Shown: piece by piece, positions 4,976 through 6,034 of the stretch
Position numbering within the stretch: position 1 is the stretch's first letter
Layout of the letters: each line of letters opens with the position of its first letter
Assembly: GCA_000715635.1 (NCBI GenBank)
Contig: KL569133.1
Span: 20,703-26,736 of the forward strand
From: Streptomyces violaceus
Lineage (GTDB): Bacteria; Actinomycetota; Actinomycetes; Streptomycetales; Streptomycetaceae
DNA: 6,034 nucleotides
Direction of reading: 5' to 3'
Notes under the pieces: generated by a model
The model's input: only the letters and a program-made list of their open reading frames with translations
What the model was told of the DNA's origin: nothing
Databases searched by the model: none
Translations under genes and position numbers: made by a program

Positions 4976-5035
4976 CGGGGCCGTCTCGGGCGGTACCTTC
5001 CATGTGTCCAGGGGGGACTTGATCGGGGGGTCGGG

Positions 5036-6012
5036 TTGAGCAGTGGGCGCATTCGTGTGGCTGGGCCCGGGGAGCTCGGCGAAGGTGAGAAGGAGCGCTG
5101 GCGCGCACTGCGCGCTGCCTCCGAGGCACCGCGCAACCCATTCATGGAACCGGAGTTCACCGAAGCCGTCGGCCTGGTGAGGCCGCAGGCACGGGTCGCG
5201 GTGGTGTACGAGGGGCTGGAGCCGGTCGGCTTCCTGCCCCATGAACGGGGCCCGTTGGGACAGGGCCGGGCGATCGGGCTCGGCGTCTCGGACGCGCAGG
5301 GGGCGATCCTGCGGCCGGGCCTGGACCTGGACACGGGCCGGCTCCTCAAGGCCTGCTCGATGTCGAGCTTCGCCTTCGACAACCTGGAGGCCGAGCAGCG
5401 GCTGTTCGTCCGGTACGCGGCCGAGGAGCACGCCACCTACGTCATCGACGTGGAGAAGGGCTACGAGACGTACGAGTCGGTGCTGCGCGCCCAGTCGCCG
5501 AAGTTCCTGAAGACCACCCTGGCCAAGGAGCGCAAGCTGGGCCGGCAGGTCGGCGAGCCGCGGTTCGTGTTCGACGAACGCGACCCGGCCGCGCTGCGCA
5601 CCCTCATGGAGTGGAAGTCGGCGCAGTACCGCAGGACGGGCCGCCAGGACCGCTTCGCACGGGAGTGGATCACCCGGCTCGTGGGACGGCTTGCCCGGAC
5701 CCGGGCACCGGAGTGCGGCGGCACGCTGTCCGTGCTGTACGCCGGAGAGCGGCCCGTCGCCGCGCACTTCGGACTGCGCTCGGCATCCGTCCTGGCCTGC
5801 TGGTTCCCGGCCTACGACCCGGAGTTCGCGAAGTTCTCGCCGGGTCTGGTGCTGCACCTGCGCATGGCCGAGGCGGCGGCCGCCGAGGGCATCGGCATGC
5901 TCGACCTGGGGCGGGGCGCGGCGGAGTACAAGGACGCGCTGAAGACGGGCGAACTGCCCGTGTACGAGGGTGCGGTGACGCGGCCGGGGGCGGGCGCGGC
6001 ACTGCACTGGCC
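5036..6012 (+). CDS. CelD/BcsL-like GNAT acetyltransferase, truncated by the contig end
   Basis: The frame is open from TTG at 5036 to the adapter junction, giving 325 native residues with no stop. TTG is chosen because GGGGGG (5025-5030) lies 5 nt upstream; the next candidate, GTG at 5057, has no such site. The protein looks like the GNAT branch annotated as cellulose-biosynthesis acetyltransferase (Acetyltransf_6). Evidence: early NPFMEPEFTEAV (34-45), central YETYESVLRAQSPKFLKT (143-160) with following basic KERKLGRQ, and the C-terminal GNAT half LSVLYAGERPVAAHFGLRS (231-249), WFPAYDPEFAKFSPGLVLHL (256-275), and LDLGRGAAEYKDALKTGE (289-306). Such enzymes are thought to acylate a glycan or cell-surface precursor; the substrate here is unknown. 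What follows downstream is lost. Confidence 0.85.
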
Positions 6013-6031
6013 CTGTCTCTTATACACATCT
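6013..6031. other. Tn5 mosaic-end sequencing adapter (contaminant, not genomic)
   Basis: CTGTCTCTTATACACATCT is the exact 19-bp Tn5 mosaic end used in transposase-based library preparation. It abuts the end of the sequence and interrupts the GNAT frame mid-gene. The last three bases, CTG, equal the first three of the mosaic end, so this may be the start of a second adapter copy. Short minus-strand frames starting MCIRDR or MYKRQ here are well-known adapter artefacts. Confidence 0.97.
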
Positions 6032-6034
6032 CTG

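Noticed and set aside
5002..5022. Short upstream frame (MCPGGT) in the GNAT leader
   Set aside because: No Shine-Dalgarno, and the ATG-to-stop stretch is short enough to arise by chance.
4898..6007. Long minus-strand open frame opposite the GNAT gene
   Set aside because: Antisense shadow with His/Arg/Gln-rich composition; the plus strand shows GNAT motifs and proper codon bias.
6012..6029. Peptide starts MCIRDR and MYKRQ on the minus strand at the right edge
   Set aside because: They are translations of the Tn5 mosaic-end adapter, not genes.

Overview
The window looks like chromosomal DNA from a Streptomyces or close relative. Coding regions are very GC-rich with G/C at nearly every third codon position, and GTG and TTG starts are used. 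The gene content is typical of actinomycetes: a long-chain polyprenyl diphosphate synthase, a secreted LysM/SLT muralytic protein behind a long leader, and a LolA-fold exported protein. This is inference from composition and protein families; no species marker is present. The right edge is not natural DNA: bases 6013-6031 are the 19-bp Tn5 mosaic end of a sequencing-library adapter, so genomic sequence stops at about 6012.

Layout. Left block, minus strand: a polyprenyl synthase (1583-2593), then a LolA/RseB-fold secreted protein (89-1351), then the first 13 codons of a further gene (1-41) with its own Shine-Dalgarno. Small hairpins lie between these genes. Centre: a 682-bp divergent intergenic region (2594-3275). 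It has an AT-rich core, about 40% GC by hand count, with several inverted repeats and repeated TCACG/CGTGA elements. It ends in a clear ydaO/yuaA-type c-di-AMP riboswitch (about 3063-3261) whose last helix almost touches the ribosome binding site of a LysM-SLT lytic transglycosylase (3276-4052, plus). Right block: a Cof-type HAD phosphatase (4016-4864, minus) meets the transglycosylase gene tail to tail with a 37-bp overlap, and a perfect 13-bp hairpin lies inside its coding end. A divergent CelD/BcsL-type GNAT protein (5036 to contig end, plus) is cut off by the adapter.

How the genes may work together. The best-supported regulatory unit is riboswitch plus transglycosylase: intracellular c-di-AMP is expected to control production of a secreted peptidoglycan-cleaving enzyme, as in the known actinobacterial riboswitch-Rpf/cell-wall-hydrolase arrangement. 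The polyprenyl synthase probably makes the menaquinone side chain. The LolA-like protein is exported to the cell surface, and its partner may be the truncated downstream gene. The HAD and GNAT proteins have no evident link to the others beyond proximity. I see no tRNA, rRNA, CRISPR array, insertion sequence or phage gene. I do not see a convincing wholly new system; the most worthwhile leads are the riboswitch/RBS geometry, the repeated operator-like motifs upstream of it, and the overlapping convergent gene ends.
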